From Halapricum hydrolyticum (GTDB taxonomy: Archaea; Halobacteriota; Halobacteria; Halobacteriales; Haloarculaceae): DNA of 64,000 nt. Position 1 is the stretch's first letter. The number at the start of each line of letters is the position of its first letter. The notes under the pieces are model-generated. The model saw nothing but the letters and a program-made list of their open reading frames with translations. It made no database searches and was not told the DNA's origin. The stretch is taken from assembly GCA_025517565.1 (NCBI GenBank), contig JAOPKD010000001.1, positions 496,001 through 560,000 of the forward strand. Reading direction: 5' to 3'. Position numbers and translations under genes: made by a program. This document shows positions 1-9,868 of the stretch, piece by piece.

Positions 1-1146
1 ATCGAGATTCACGTCGTCGGCCAGCGGCATCCCGCGAGTGTGGACGTCGAGGATCTCTCGACGCCCCTCGACGCCCGGGACGCCGATCTCGATCTCGCGA
101 TCGAACCGGCCGCCACGCCGCAGTGCGGGATCGACCGCGTCCACGCGATTGGTCGCGCCGATGACCACCACGCGTCCGCGGTCCTCCAGCCCGTCCATCA
201 GCGTCAGCAGCTGGGCGACCACGCGGTTCTCCATGTCGCTGTCGTCGTCTCGCGCACCAGCGATCGAATCCACTTCGTCGATGAACAGGATGGCGGGCGC
301 GTTCTCGGTCGCCCGATCGAACGCCTCGCGCAATCGCTCCTCGCTCTCGCCTTTGTACTTCGAGACGATCTCGGGGCCGGAGATGACGTCGAAGTAGGCG
401 TCGACCTCGTTGGCGACCGCACGGGCGATCAGCGTCTTGCCAGTGCCCGGCGGCCCGTACAGCAGGACGCCGCTGGGCGGCGATATCGAGAGCCGCTGGA
501 AGATTTCAGGTCTCGACAGCGGGAGTTCGATCATCTCCCGCACCTTCTCCAGTTCGTCGTCCAGCCCGCCGATGTCCTCGTAGGTCGTCGATTCTGCCTC
601 GGCGTCGTCGGTGGATTCGTCGGCCGTTGCTTCGTCGCCGCTCGTGCCGTCGTCTGACTCTCGCGGGGCGACCGTGACGTCGGTCGTGTCCTCAACCCGG
701 ACCGATCCACCAGGCTCGGTATCGAGCACCTCGAACCCGCCGACCCCCTCGACGTGGAACTGTTCACCCTGGCGCAGCGGCCGGTCGAGCAGCCCGTCTT
801 TGACGAGCGGTGCGACTGACTCGCCGCCGAACTCGCCCAGATCCTCGGTCGGCCGGGCCGTGACCGAGCGGGCGTGAGACACCGTCGCCGGGCGAACGCG
901 GACGGTGTCGCCGATCGTCGCGCCCGCGTTCGCCCGGGTGTCGGCGTCGATCCTGATGGCGTCGTCGTCACCGTTGCCGGGCCAGACCTTCGCGACCGTC
1001 TGCTGGTCTCCATCGATGACGATGGAGTCACCACTCAACACGCCCAGTTTGCTGCGCACCGATTCGGGAAGGCGCGCGATCCCGCGACCGGCGTCGCGTT
1101 TTCGCGCGCCCGCAACTGTCAACTCCACCCCGTCGCCGCCTGTCAT
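1..1146 (-). CDS. CDC48/VCP-type AAA+ ATPase, N-terminal 382 residues (runs off window)
   Basis: Hexameric AAA+ unfoldase of the CDC48/p97 family, which extracts and unfolds proteins for the archaeal proteasome. Seen: an N-terminal double-psi-barrel-like region (about residues 3-90) and a second N subdomain to about 160. An Asp/Glu-rich linker (165-187) follows, then the first AAA module. Walker A GPPGTGKT is at 231-238, Walker B ILFIDE at 286-291, and the sensor/second region of homology ATNR at 331-334 leads into RRGGRFDRE (343-351). The reading frame is open to base 1, so the rest of D1 and any D2 domain lie outside. The ATG at 1146 begins the conserved N domain directly. Haloarchaea carry several paralogs; this one cannot be assigned to a subtype. 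It is divergent from enolase. Confidence 0.93.
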   Translation of the reverse strand, partial: MTGGDGVELTVAGARKRDAGRGIARLPESVRSKLGVLSGDSIVIDGDQQTVAKVWPGNGDDDAIRIDADTRANAGATIGDTVRVRPATVSHARSVTARPTEDLGEFGGESVAPLVKDGLLDRPLRQGEQFHVEGVGGFEVLDTEPGGSVRVEDTTDVTVAPRESDDGTSGDEATADESTDDAEAESTTYEDIGGLDDELEKVREMIELPLSRPEIFQRLSISPPSGVLLYGPPGTGKTLIARAVANEVDAYFDVISGPEIVSKYKGESEERLREAFDRATENAPAILFIDEVDSIAGARDDDSDMENRVVAQLLTLMDGLEDRGRVVVIGATNRVDAVDPALRRGGRFDREIEIGVPGVEGRREILDVHTRGMPLADDVNLD

Positions 1147-1503
1147 GCCTGCGGGTTCGGGGGCGACGGCCTTGAGCGTTTCACTGGACCGGCTCGAACA
1201 TTCTGCGGAATCGACGAGAGGATCGCGTGGAAGGATAACCCAACGAAGTATGCCCACAAGTAATGACAGTAAACGAACCGATCAAAACGAAATAGATAAT
1301 CTTACTTCGGAGGCGAGTAAACCAGGTAGGTGTGCCGGAACGTCTCGTCGGGTCCGGTGGAGTACGGACGTGGGTCACGTCCCGGATTGGGGCAGTCCGC
1401 TCCCGTACTCCCGGATGCGACGCCGGTGCCGGACGACGTGCACCGGTCGGTCCCAGGACGGACCGCCGGACGACGGCAACGCGACAAACGGAGGCGAACA
1501 CAG
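1147..1503 (+). other. Intergenic region with hairpin-rich leader upstream of enolase
   Basis: This 357-base stretch separates the CDC48 gene from enolase. An A/T-rich promoter-like patch lies at about 1286-1305. After it the sequence is very GC-rich and carries four inverted repeats: 1366-1382 (7-bp arms, 3-base loop), a 9-bp pair 1359-1367 with 1403-1411 around it, a 7-bp pair 1423-1429 with 1440-1446, and a near-perfect hairpin at 1445-1464. A GGAGG ribosome-binding sequence precedes the enolase ATG. An open frame from about 1250 to 1507 overlaps the enolase start as ATGA, but its second half is Arg/Cys-rich and does not look like protein. I read the region as a structured 5' leader or small RNA. 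Confidence 0.4.
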
Positions 1504-2706
1504 ATGACACTCATCACGGACATCACGCTCCGACGGATACTGGACTCGCGAGGTAACGCCACGGTCGAAGCCGAAGTCACCACCGAAGCCGGTGGTTTCG
1601 GTCGCGGTGCCGCCCCGAGCGGTGCGAGCACGGGCGAACACGAAGCGCTCGAACTACCGGCCGAGGAAGCCATCGAGAAGGCCGAAGCCGAAGCCGTCCC
1701 CGCCCTCGTCGGCGAGGTCGACGCGACCGACCAGCGCGCGGTCGACGACACGCTGCGCGAGGTAGACGGAACCGACGACTTCTCAGGAATCGGTGCCAAC
1801 AGCGCGGTCGCGATCAGCATGGCCGCCGCCAAGGCCGGTGCCGACGAACTCGGACTCCCGCTCTTCCAGCACCTGGGCGGAACCTTCCGCGGCGATCAGT
1901 TCCCGACACCGATCGGGAACGTCGTCGGCGGGGGGGAACACGCCGAAGAAGCGACGAACATCCAGGAGTTCCTCTCCGCGCCGGTCGGTGCACCGAGCGT
2001 CACCGAGGCGGTCTTCGCGAACGCCAAGGTCCACGCACGGATCAAGGAACTGCTGAACGAGGAGGACATCCCGACGAACAAGGGCGACGAGGGTGCCTGG
2101 GCGCCGCCGATCGGCGACGCCAAAGCCTTCGAGATCGTCGACCAGGCCACCAGCGAGATCAGTGACAAGCTGGGCTTCGAGATCGGCTTCGGGATGGACA
2201 TGGCCGCCGCGGAGCTCTACGACGAGGACGAGGGTGGCTACGTCTACGACGACGGCGTCAAGTCGACTGACGAGCAGATCGAGTACGTCGCCGAGATGGT
2301 CCGCGAGTACGATCTGGAGTTCGTCGAGGACCCGATGGACGAGAACGACTTCGAAGGGTTCGCGAAGCTCACCGACGAAGTCGGCGACGAGACAGTCATC
2401 TGTGGCGACGACCTCTACGTCACCAACGTCGAACGCCTGCAGACAGGTATCGACAAGGGCTCCTCGAACAGCATCCTGATCAAGCCCAACCAGATCGGGA
2501 CGCTCTCGGACGCCGTCGACGCGATCGAACTCGGTGCGGAGAACGGCATCGTGGCGGCAGTCTCACACCGCAGCGGTGAGACCGAAGACACGACGATCGC
2601 TCACCTCGCCGTGGGCACCGCCGCTGACTTCATCAAGACCGGCACTGTCGCCGGCGAACGCACCGCCAAGCTGAACGAACTCATCCGCATCGAAGAGCAG
2701 GTCTAA
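1504..2706 (+). CDS. eno: Enolase (phosphopyruvate hydratase)
   Basis: Glycolytic and gluconeogenic enolase, converting 2-phosphoglycerate to phosphoenolpyruvate in the cytosol with Mg2+. The 400-residue product has the usual archaeal length. Seen: the N-terminal motif RRILDSRGN, the mobile loop segment [11 protein letters not shown], the metal-binding acidic positions in EDPMDEND and GDDLYVTN, and the catalytic C-terminal blocks [10 protein letters not shown] and [10 protein letters not shown]. The start is the ATG at 1504, preceded by GGAGG about 10 bases upstream; upstream in-frame codons do not resemble enolase. The gene stands alone here, whereas in many haloarchaea eno sits in the rpoN-rpoK-eno-rpsB cluster. 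A T5 run at about 2749 may mark the transcript end. Confidence 0.97.
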   Translation: MTLITDITLRRILDSRGNATVEAEVTTEAGGFGRGAAPSGASTGEHEALELPAEEAIEKAEAEAVPALVGEVDATDQRAVDDTLREVDGTDDFSGIGANSAVAISMAAAKAGADELGLPLFQHLGGTFRGDQFPTPIGNVVGGGEHAEEATNIQEFLSAPVGAPSVTEAVFANAKVHARIKELLNEEDIPTNKGDEGAWAPPIGDAKAFEIVDQATSEISDKLGFEIGFGMDMAAAELYDEDEGGYVYDDGVKSTDEQIEYVAEMVREYDLEFVEDPMDENDFEGFAKLTDEVGDETVICGDDLYVTNVERLQTGIDKGSSNSILIKPNQIGTLSDAVDAIELGAENGIVAAVSHRSGETEDTTIAHLAVGTAADFIKTGTVAGERTAKLNELIRIEEQV

Positions 2707-2810
2707 GCGACGGTACGCCGCTCGACGAGTCGTTTCCGAACTGCCGACATTTTTCGTGCCGAGCAACGAGCGGAGCGACTGCTACACCTGCGACAGCAGA
2801 GTGACTGTGG

Positions 2811-3773
2811 TCAGTCCGCGCGCGATGGGAACGACACCGACTCGCTGTCGCCGCCGGCGGACGTGGGCCTGACGGACCCCCACCAGGCGGCGATCGACTC
2901 ACTGCCCAGTAGTGCGAACCCGGCGAAGATCGTCAGGAAGCCGGCGACCGTCATCGTCGAGACCGTCTCGCCCAGCAGGAGCCAGCCGCCCAGCGTCGCG
3001 ACCACGGGGACGACGTAGAAGATCAGGTTCGCCCTGATCGCGCCCGTGGCGTCGATGAGACCGAAGTAGGCGATGTAGGCGACCGCGCCGGCGAAGATTC
3101 CGACGTACCCGAGCGCGATCAGCGCTTCGCTCGACCAGACGACCGTCGACGCGGACTCGCCGGCGGCCAGGCTCATCCCGTGGGTGAGCAGCGCGGCCAG
3201 CGGCAGCCCCCAGGCGGTCCGGGCCGTGCTGGAGAGCGTCGCGTCCGCCCGCCGGACGAGCACCGTCCCGAGCGCGCCGCTGGCGGCCCCGACGAGGATG
3301 AGGAGCTTGCCGACCCCGCCAGCGAGCAGCGTCGCCGGATCGGGATCGACCACGAGGACGACCCCGAGCAGTCCGAGCGCCATCCCGGCCGCACCGCGGG
3401 CCGAGAGGCGTTCGTCGGACAGCAGGACGGCGGCGAACACGGGCGTCAGGATCGGGTTGAGTCCGAAGACGATCGCCCCGACTGCGCTGGTCGCGTACTG
3501 CTGGCCGACGAACAGCAGCGCGTTGGCCAGTCCGATCACGAACGCGCCCGTCGCGACGATACCGAGCAGATCCCCGCGGGTTCGCGGGACGAGTTCCGAC
3601 CGCGGAATCGTCGCGATGGCGAACGCGGCCAGCGCGAGCGCGGCGATGTCGAACCGAAAGGCGACGAACAGAAGCGGCGGAAAGTACGCCAGTCCGGCCT
3701 TCGCGGCGACAAAGGTTCCGCCGAACAGCAGACTTGCGGCGGCAAATAGCGCGAGCGTGCGGCGGCCGACCAT
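2811..3773 (-). CDS. EamA/DMT-superfamily permease
   Basis: Ten-helix integral membrane permease of the drug/metabolite transporter superfamily, built from two EamA repeats. Seen: about ten hydrophobic segments over 320 residues. Repeat-typical blocks are FGGTFVAAKAGL near the N-terminus, the proline-containing FGLNPILTPVFAA in repeat 1, and the matching VVPVVATLGGWLLLGE in repeat 2. The short C-terminal tail is hydrophilic. The substrate cannot be deduced; family members move amino acids, metabolites or drugs. The gene is monocistronic and convergent with enolase. The ATG at 3773 directly precedes the first helix. Confidence 0.88.
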   Translation of the reverse strand: MVGRRTLALFAAASLLFGGTFVAAKAGLAYFPPLLFVAFRFDIAALALAAFAIATIPRSELVPRTRGDLLGIVATGAFVIGLANALLFVGQQYATSAVGAIVFGLNPILTPVFAAVLLSDERLSARGAAGMALGLLGVVLVVDPDPATLLAGGVGKLLILVGAASGALGTVLVRRADATLSSTARTAWGLPLAALLTHGMSLAAGESASTVVWSSEALIALGYVGIFAGAVAYIAYFGLIDATGAIRANLIFYVVPVVATLGGWLLLGETVSTMTVAGFLTIFAGFALLGSESIAAWWGSVRPTSAGGDSESVSFPSRAD

Positions 3774-4054
3774 TCAGCGCGACACCTCCGAAACTGAGAC
3801 TGAGATCATATCTATCTAGACGTGCTGGAACCCCATAGATGGCTTCAGAAAGGCTTTCACGGGGCTGAATCGGCCGATTCTGTGCAGCCACCGCAGGGGT
3901 TGCAAGGACGAACGCGGCGTGCAACGATTGCACGGACTGAAGTGGGATACGGGCCGAGAGGAAAAGCTGAGCAGGTACAGCGAAGGGAGAACACGAACGG
4001 CGCGATCACTGTCGGAACGGACAGCGTTTTTGCTCCGTAGACAGACCAACGGAT
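3774..4054 (+). other. Intergenic region with a dense cluster of palindromes
   Basis: No credible gene in these 281 bases, but several hairpins are packed in 3826-3934. An outer 9-base pair with one mismatch joins 3826-3834 to 3896-3904. Inside it are the perfect palindromes GAAAGGCTTTC (3848-3858) and AATCGGCCGATT (3868-3879). A further perfect hairpin with 7-bp arms and a 3-base loop lies at 3918-3934. An A/T patch at about 3806-3819 could be a promoter for a transcript on either strand. It may be a small structured RNA or a relic of a mobile element. The last 40 bases hold the promoter of the regulator at 4055. Confidence 0.35.
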
Positions 4055-4849
4055 ATGGACTCGGTGCTGGAAGAGATCGAATTCCTCGCACGCTCGGAGA
4101 ACCGCGTGGAGGTGCTGACGGCGCTGGCAGAACAGCGCCGGACACGGCGCGACCTCGAAGCCGAGACGGACGCGTCGCAGGCGACGCTCGGGCGGATCCT
4201 CGGCGATTTCCAGGAGCGGTCGTGGGTCCGCAAGGACGGCAGCGAGTACGTCGCCACCGCGACCGGCAAACTCGTCGCCCGGGGACTGACCGACCTCCTC
4301 GAAATCCTCGAAACGGAGTGTGAACTCCGGGGCCTGGTGCGGTATCTCCCCACGCACGCGATGGACTTCGATCTGCGCCATCTCGCGGACGCGACGATCA
4401 CGACGCCCACTCAGACGCGGCCGAACGCGCCCGTCCAGCGCCTGCTCGATCTCGTCGGCAGAGCCAGCGAAGTCAAGGCGTTCTCGCACGCGTTCAACGA
4501 GCAGAACCTGACAGTCGTCGAACGGCGAGCGAGCGACGGCGAACTGGCGTTCTCGGGCGTGCTCTCGCGGAACGCGATCGAGGCGCTGGCGGACGATCCC
4601 GACCTTCGCGATCGGCTGCTGTCGCTGCTCGACGCGCCGGACACCGAAATTCACGTCCGGGAAGAGGGGATCCCGCTCGCGGTCACCATCGCCGACGACA
4701 CGGTTCACATGCTCTTGCGCGACGAAACCGGCGTCCTGCGCGCGTCGATCGACACCGACGACGAGGCCGTCCGCTCGTGGGCGAGCGACACGTTCGATCA
4801 CTACTGGCGGACGGCCAGGCGACTCGAGGCCGACGACCTGCGCCCGTGA
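4055..4849 (+). CDS. HTH transcriptional regulator with FilR1-like C-terminal domain
   Basis: Cytosolic DNA-binding regulator of 264 residues. Seen: an N-terminal winged helix-turn-helix (about residues 5-75, including FLARSENRVEVLTALAE and the recognition-helix stretch DASQATLGRILGDF). A long C-terminal domain follows, with the haloarchaeal pattern of a middle HAFNEQNLTVVERR segment and an ending in FDHYWRTARR. This architecture matches the archaeal family with the FilR1 methanogenesis-regulator middle domain, common as MarR/ArsR-like regulators in haloarchaea. The target genes are unknown. It lies 59 bases before cheC on the same strand, with its own promoter region. Confidence 0.82.
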   Translation: MDSVLEEIEFLARSENRVEVLTALAEQRRTRRDLEAETDASQATLGRILGDFQERSWVRKDGSEYVATATGKLVARGLTDLLEILETECELRGLVRYLPTHAMDFDLRHLADATITTPTQTRPNAPVQRLLDLVGRASEVKAFSHAFNEQNLTVVERRASDGELAFSGVLSRNAIEALADDPDLRDRLLSLLDAPDTEIHVREEGIPLAVTIADDTVHMLLRDETGVLRASIDTDDEAVRSWASDTFDHYWRTARRLEADDLRP

Positions 4850-4908
4850 TCCCGCCCCGCCCGTAGACCGGGCGGCAGTATTACAATCCTGCAGTCGGAG
4901 TAGTCGGT

Positions 4909-5559
4909 ATGAGCCTTCGAGTCGACGTGCGGAAGCTGGATCTGTTCAACAAGATGGCCAGGGAGGGCTCGGAGACGGTCACCGAACACCTCAACCAGAT
5001 GGCCGGACTCGACGCCGGGATCGAGGTCTCGAAGATCAACTTTCTCGACATCGAGGACGTCAGAACGCATCTCGGTTCCCAGAAACAGGTCGGCATCTTC
5101 GTCGAACTGGTCGATCCGCCCCACGGATACGTGCTCTTCCTGCTGGAGCCCCGCGACAGCAAGCAACTCGTCGGGCAACTCGTCGGCGACATGGGCGGCG
5201 GGGAGCCCGCTGACGGCCTGTTCACCGATATGGAGCGATCGGCCATGCAAGAGATCGGCAACATCATGACCTCCGGCTACATCGACGGGTGGGCGAACGT
5301 CCTCGACACGACGATCGACATCTCGACGCCGTCGTTCGTGTACGGGCCCGCCAGCGACATCGTCGACGAGATGGGCGGCTGGCCCGACGAGGACATAGTC
5401 TTCGTCGTCGACTCGGACATCGTCGCCGAAGACACGAACGTCGAACTCACCGCGTACACGTTTCCCCGCCTGCGGGAGCTGGTCGAACTCATCCAGGATA
5501 TCGACCTCGACACCGACGTTCAGGCAGATACGACGGCATCGACCGACATCGTCGAGTGA
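4909..5559 (+). CDS. cheC: CheC-family chemotaxis (CheY-P) phosphatase-like protein
   Basis: Chemotaxis adaptation protein of the CheC/CheX/FliY family, whose members dephosphorylate CheY-P or bind CheD. Seen: the family active-site pattern [DS]-x3-E-x2-N-x22-P is complete in the second half (S-AMQ-E-IG-N, then exactly 22 residues, then P in ISTPSF). The equivalent N-terminal site (E-TVT-E-HL-N) lacks the D/S and the distant Pro. So probably only one of the two phosphatase sites is active. The 216-residue length is normal. It stands apart from any che operon in this window, as do several haloarchaeal CheC paralogs. The last 20 residues are a Thr/Asp-rich tail. Confidence 0.88.
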   Translation: MSLRVDVRKLDLFNKMAREGSETVTEHLNQMAGLDAGIEVSKINFLDIEDVRTHLGSQKQVGIFVELVDPPHGYVLFLLEPRDSKQLVGQLVGDMGGGEPADGLFTDMERSAMQEIGNIMTSGYIDGWANVLDTTIDISTPSFVYGPASDIVDEMGGWPDEDIVFVVDSDIVAEDTNVELTAYTFPRLRELVELIQDIDLDTDVQADTTASTDIVE

Positions 5560-5616
5560 CAGAGACCGCCGCGTCGACGGACGTCGTCGAGTGGCCGATC
5601 GTCGGTGCGGGAGCCG

Positions 5617-6465
5617 TCACTCGACGAGACGCTCGATCTCGGTCACGAGGATGTCACTGGCTCCGACCGATTTCAGCGCGTTGATCGTCTCGAAGACCTC
5701 GCTGTCGTCCACGACGGCGTGGACGGCGACGTCTTCCTTTCCGGCGATGTCCATCACGGTCGGTCCGCCCATGCCGGGGAGCACTTCTTCGACCTCGTCG
5801 AGTGCGTCCGTGGGGACGTTCATCATGAGATAGCGTTTCCCCTCGGCGGACAGCACCGAACCCAGTGCCGTCTCGATCTGCTGGACTTTCTCGTCGGCAC
5901 GAACGTCTTCGCGGGCGAACAGCCGCACCGACGATTCGAGAACATCGGCGACGACCGAAAGGCGGTTCATCCGCAGAGTCGTTCCAGTCGAGGTGATGTC
6001 GACGATGGCGTCGGCGATGTCGACGTGCGGCGTGAGTTCGGTCGCACCCGAGACCTCGGTGATATCGGCGTCGACTCCTTGCTCGTCGAGGAACTCTCGG
6101 GTGACGTTCGGGAACTCGGTCGCGATTCTCCCGCCGTCGAGGTTAGAAACGGCGTCGATATCGCCGTCTTCGGGCGCAGCGAGGACGAGCTTGCAGCGGC
6201 CGAACTCGAGGTCGAGCAGTTCGACGAGGTTCTCCCGCTGGGCTTCGACGACCTGATCGAAGCCGGTGATGCCCACGTCGGCGGCGCCGTCGGAGACGTA
6301 CTCGGGGATGTCGGCGGCGCGGGCGAACAGAATCGTCACCTCGGGATCGACAGTCTCGGCGTGGAGTTTGCGGTCGGCCCCGTCGACGACGTGCAGTCCC
6401 GCGCGTTCGAGCAACTCAACGCTCGGCTCGTGCAGGCGGCCCTTGTTGGGCACGGCGATGCGCAT
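5617..6465 (-). CDS. hisG: ATP phosphoribosyltransferase (long form HisG)
   Basis: First enzyme of histidine biosynthesis, joining ATP and PRPP. The 282-residue length identifies the long HisG form with a C-terminal regulatory ACT-like domain that binds histidine, so HisZ is not needed. Seen: the N-terminal [11 protein letters not shown] motif, the PRPP-binding segment [14 protein letters not shown], and the C-terminal block [19 protein letters not shown] typical of the regulatory domain. The start is the ATG at 6465, where the conserved motif begins; the frame is open farther upstream but lacks similarity. It is divergent from the deaminase gene, with about 100 bases between them. Confidence 0.96.
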   Translation of the reverse strand: MRIAVPNKGRLHEPSVELLERAGLHVVDGADRKLHAETVDPEVTILFARAADIPEYVSDGAADVGITGFDQVVEAQRENLVELLDLEFGRCKLVLAAPEDGDIDAVSNLDGGRIATEFPNVTREFLDEQGVDADITEVSGATELTPHVDIADAIVDITSTGTTLRMNRLSVVADVLESSVRLFAREDVRADEKVQQIETALGSVLSAEGKRYLMMNVPTDALDEVEEVLPGMGGPTVMDIAGKEDVAVHAVVDDSEVFETINALKSVGASDILVTEIERLVE

Positions 6466-6564
6466 ACCGGAACGTAGAGACGGGAGGGCAATTGCTTTTC
6501 CCTCCGGCGGCGTCGGCGAGCGACGAACCCAACGGTCAAAGCCTCCCCCGACGAACGAACGGCT

Positions 6565-7851
6565 ATGAGCGAACTCCTCGTTTCGGGCGGTCAGGTCTTG
6601 CTCCCGGACCACTCAGTCGAGCGTGCGGACGTACTGCTCGATCAGGACAGCGGCGAGATCGTCGACGTGGGTGATCTCTCCGGCGACGACGAACTCGACG
6701 CGTCGGGCGGACTCGTCATTCCCGGGCTCGTCAACGCCCACACCCACGTCGCGATGACGCTGCTTCGCGGCTACGCCGACGACAAACCGCTGGACGCGTG
6801 GCTGCAAGAGGACATCTGGCCGGTCGAGGCCGAACTCACCGCCGAGGACGTCCGCGTCGGCACGGAACTGGGACTGATCGAGATGCTCAAATCGGGGACG
6901 ACCGCCCTGAACGACATGTACTTCTTCATGCCGGAGGTCGTCGAGACCGTCGAGTCGGCCGGCATGCGCGCGCGGCTGGGGTACGGAGCGATCACAGTCG
7001 GAAAGGACGACGACGCCGCTCGCGAGGAGATGCGCGACGGTCTCGCGTTCGCTCGCGAGTACGACGGTGCGGCCGACGGACGGATTCGAACCGCGTTCAT
7101 GCCCCACTCGCTGACGACTGTCGGTGCAGAGTACTACCGGGAGTTCGTGCCACAAGCCCGTGAAGCGGACGTACCGGTCCACCTCCATGCCAACGAGACG
7201 ACTGACGAGGTCGATCCGATCGTCGACGAACACGGCGAGCGGCCGCTGGAATACGCTGCCCGTCTGGGACTGCTCGAACCGGGTGACTACCTCGCACACG
7301 GCGTCCACCTCGACGGCAGCGAGATCGAGTTGCTTGCCGACCGGGGCACGGGCGTGGTCCACTGCCCAGCCTCGAACATGAAGCTCGCCTCCGGGATGGC
7401 ACCCGTCCAGGACTTGCTCGATGCGGGCGTGCCGGTCGGGCTCGGCACCGACGGCGCGGCCTCGAACAACGATCTTGATATGTTCGACGAGATGCGCGAC
7501 GCCGCGATGCTCGGCAAACTCGCGGCCGACGACGCCAGCGCGGTCGACGCCGAAAGCGTCGTCGAGATGGCGACCCGCGGCAGTGCCGAGATTCTCGGAT
7601 TCGACTCCGGGCGAATAGAGCGAGGGGCGAACGCCGACCTGGCCGTGATCGATCTCGACGCCCCGCACCTGACCCCCGCTCACGATCTCGTGAGCCACCT
7701 CACATACGCTGCCCGCGGGAGTGACGTCCGACACACCGTCTGTGACGGGCAGGTGTTGATGCGCGATCGCGACGTCCAGGTGTTCGACGAACGGGCCGTC
7801 CGGGAACGGGCGAGCGAGCGCGCGAGTGCGCTTGTCGAACGTGCCGAGTAG
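6565..7851 (+). CDS. dadD: 5'-deoxyadenosine / S-adenosylhomocysteine deaminase
   Basis: Metal-dependent amidohydrolase of the MtaD/DadD family, deaminating SAH, 5'-methylthioadenosine or 5'-deoxyadenosine to the inosine compounds. In archaea this recycles products of SAM chemistry. Seen over 428 residues: the metal ligands HTHVAM near residue 63, HLHANET, the histidine in AHGVHLD, and the aspartate in [11 protein letters not shown]. The family signature [15 protein letters not shown] is also present. The exact preferred substrate cannot be read from sequence. The ATG at 6565 fits a short intergenic promoter shared divergently with hisG. Confidence 0.9.
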   Translation: MSELLVSGGQVLLPDHSVERADVLLDQDSGEIVDVGDLSGDDELDASGGLVIPGLVNAHTHVAMTLLRGYADDKPLDAWLQEDIWPVEAELTAEDVRVGTELGLIEMLKSGTTALNDMYFFMPEVVETVESAGMRARLGYGAITVGKDDDAAREEMRDGLAFAREYDGAADGRIRTAFMPHSLTTVGAEYYREFVPQAREADVPVHLHANETTDEVDPIVDEHGERPLEYAARLGLLEPGDYLAHGVHLDGSEIELLADRGTGVVHCPASNMKLASGMAPVQDLLDAGVPVGLGTDGAASNNDLDMFDEMRDAAMLGKLAADDASAVDAESVVEMATRGSAEILGFDSGRIERGANADLAVIDLDAPHLTPAHDLVSHLTYAARGSDVRHTVCDGQVLMRDRDVQVFDERAVRERASERASALVERAE

Positions 7852-7924
7852 GATACTAGGGGATATTACCAGATATACCTATTTTCCGAAAACGCTTATC
7901 ACGGGCAACGTCGGACGATCTCGC

Positions 7925-8062
7925 GTGAGTTCGAAACATACGTCCAGTCGACCGCGTTTCGAGTATGTTAATTGTGGGAAATCGGTCGTTCCAGCGTCCT
8001 ACTGGGCAGCGTGCCCTGAGTGTGACGGTGAGTTGCGGGACTCACACCACAGTCGGAAGTGA
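7925..8062 (+). CDS. Small zinc-ribbon-like protein (45 aa)
   Basis: A 45-residue basic protein starting from GTG at 7925. An upstream ATG in the same frame would overlap the deaminase gene and has no conserved sequence after it. Seen: one Cys in YVNCGKS and a CPEC pair 18 residues later, with a tail ending in His residues. This resembles the tiny rubrerythrin-like/DUF7129 zinc-finger proteins of haloarchaea, but the first knuckle holds a single Cys (VNC where CxxC is expected). Zinc binding may therefore be weakened or use a His. A promoter-like A/T patch lies at about 7855-7890. The stop codon abuts that of the MATE gene with no gap. Confidence 0.5.
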   Translation: MSSKHTSSRPRFEYVNCGKSVVPASYWAACPECDGELRDSHHSRK

Positions 8063-9628
8063 TCAGTCATCGACGGACGGTTCTTCCTCGATAGGCAGTT
8101 CGTCGCCGTCTGGTTCGGAGAGTTGTTCGTCGTCGGTCATACCCGGCGATGATTCGTCTTCTTCCAAGACGTTCTCCGCCCAGTCGCCGTAGACGTACCA
8201 GACGGCCACGGCCGCCGCGGCGGCGACGTGCGAGAAGGCGATGCCGCCCCAGACGCCCATCGCGCCGATGCCGGCGACGGTGATCAGCAGATACGTCGGC
8301 GGGATGCGAACGCCCCACTGAGAGATGATCGAGAAGACCATCGCCGTCCGCGTGGAACCGGCACCGCGGAACCCGGCGTTGATGACCTGGAACGCGCCCA
8401 TGAAGACGTAGGTCGGGCCGATGATCTTGAAGTAGTCCGTCCCCAGACGAATGACCCCGGGGTCGCCGGGAATGAAAGCCGTCACGAGCGGACGCGCGAG
8501 CAGGAACACGAGCACGCTCACGACCCCGAAGACTACGCCGACGATCCCCGTCGAAAGCAGGACCGCACGTTTCGCCCGGTCGTTCTTCCCGGCACCGAGG
8601 TTCTGCCCGACAGCCGTCTCGGTCCCGCGGGCAAGCCCGATCGCCGGCAGAAAGACGAACGTGTTGATTCGGTTGCCAATCCCGTAGGCGGCGACGGCAG
8701 GGCCGCTGACCATCGCCGCAAGCGCCGTCATGACGGTGTAGGCCAGGGAGTTGGCGCTCTGTTCCGCGGCCGTCGGCACGCCGATGTCGATGATTTTCTT
8801 GACCGTGTCGAGCTGGAGGCGCAGATCCGACAGCGAGACCGTCAGTCCGACCCGGTCGGTGAAGATCAGCCAGAACCCGATCGCCGCAGCGATTCCCCTG
8901 GAGACGACCGTCGCGACTGCCGCACCCGTCACGCCCAGTCCGGCAAAGCCCGTCGCCGCGTAGAGGTCCGTCTGCAGCGCGAGGAAGTCGACGCCGACGG
9001 GGAGCCACTGTGCCCACTCGAACAGGAGATTGTTTCGGAACCCCAGGATGAGGAACGGATCGAGTAGGACGTTCAGCGTCACGCTCGCGCCCATCAGGTA
9101 CATCGGCGTCACCGTGTCGCCGTACCCCCGCAACAGCGCCTGAAAGATCTGGAAACCGAACATGAAGACGACGCCGACGAAGATGATCCGCGTGTAGACG
9201 ACCGCCAGCCGGATCGCCTCGGGGTCGGCCGAACCACCGATCAGCGGCAACAGCACCGGCGAGAGGACGAACCCGAGCGACGCCAGCCCGATCGAGACCA
9301 GCGAGACGAACGCGATGGTCTGGCCGGCGACGTGACTCACTCGCTCGGTGTTGCCCGCACCGGTGTTCTGTGAGACCAGTACTGTGCCGGCGACGGTCAA
9401 CCCGCCACCGAGACTGACCATCAGAAAGACGAACGGCAGCGACAGCGACAGCGCAGTCACCGCGTTCTGACCCAGCCGTCCAACCCAGAACGTATCCGCC
9501 AGATTGTACGTCACCTGCAGCAACTGGGAGGCGACGATCGGCAGCGACAGCGCGATCAGCGGCCGCAACAGCGGTCCCTCAGTCAGATTGACCGAGTGCC
9601 CGGATTCGTCAGCTTCCACGTCTGTCAC
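8063..9628 (-). CDS. MATE family multidrug/sodium antiporter
   Basis: Twelve-helix membrane exporter of the MATE family, using a Na+ or H+ gradient to expel cationic drugs or metabolites. Seen: two related six-helix halves over 521 residues, with the N-terminal block LPIVASQLLQVTYNLADTFWVGRLG, characteristic of NorM/DinF-type MATEs (split here: LPIVASQL and ADTFWVG). The repeat-2 counterpart is PTAAEQSANSLAYTVMTALA. It is longer than usual because of an acidic C-terminal cytosolic tail of about 40 residues. The start at 9628 gives a short acidic N-terminus before helix 1. A perfect palindrome 39 bases upstream suggests repressor control. Confidence 0.92.
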   Translation of the reverse strand: MTDVEADESGHSVNLTEGPLLRPLIALSLPIVASQLLQVTYNLADTFWVGRLGQNAVTALSLSLPFVFLMVSLGGGLTVAGTVLVSQNTGAGNTERVSHVAGQTIAFVSLVSIGLASLGFVLSPVLLPLIGGSADPEAIRLAVVYTRIIFVGVVFMFGFQIFQALLRGYGDTVTPMYLMGASVTLNVLLDPFLILGFRNNLLFEWAQWLPVGVDFLALQTDLYAATGFAGLGVTGAAVATVVSRGIAAAIGFWLIFTDRVGLTVSLSDLRLQLDTVKKIIDIGVPTAAEQSANSLAYTVMTALAAMVSGPAVAAYGIGNRINTFVFLPAIGLARGTETAVGQNLGAGKNDRAKRAVLLSTGIVGVVFGVVSVLVFLLARPLVTAFIPGDPGVIRLGTDYFKIIGPTYVFMGAFQVINAGFRGAGSTRTAMVFSIISQWGVRIPPTYLLITVAGIGAMGVWGGIAFSHVAAAAAVAVWYVYGDWAENVLEEDESSPGMTDDEQLSEPDGDELPIEEEPSVDD

Positions 9629-9666
9629 CTCCTGACCGTCGACACCATCGACTCGCGACCAACATA

Positions 9667-9682
9667 CTGACTAGTTAGTCAG
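9667..9682. promoter_or_regulatory. Palindromic operator in the MATE promoter
   Basis: CTGACTA-GT-TAGTCAG: two perfect 7-base arms around a 2-base spacer, 39 bases upstream of the MATE start codon and therefore over or near its core promoter. The form and length fit a TetR/AcrR-type dimer site that represses an efflux gene. No regulator is encoded next to it, so the regulator would act from elsewhere. Confidence 0.6.
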
Positions 9683-9868
9683 GACCTATCGACGAACAAA
9701 AACGTGACGACATCTACGGCGGCTGTTGGAGTGGCCGAAATAAACATCGAGAGAGAATTTTGAACGATAAAAACAGTTTTGAGAGGGCCGTATCAGAAAG
9801 GAGGTTCGGTTGAACGGAGTAAACGGGATTCCGGGTTTATGTAGATACAGAGGGGAGTGGCGTACGAG

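Noticed and set aside
1250..1507. Open frame ending as ATGA overlap with enolase
   Set aside because: Second half is Arg/Cys-rich and coincides with the hairpin region; no domain or plausible codon pattern.
3842..3900. Sequence faintly like a haloarchaeal CRISPR repeat (TTTCA, GGGG, TGAA blocks)
   Set aside because: Only a single degenerate occurrence, no second repeat or spacer spacing, no cas genes.
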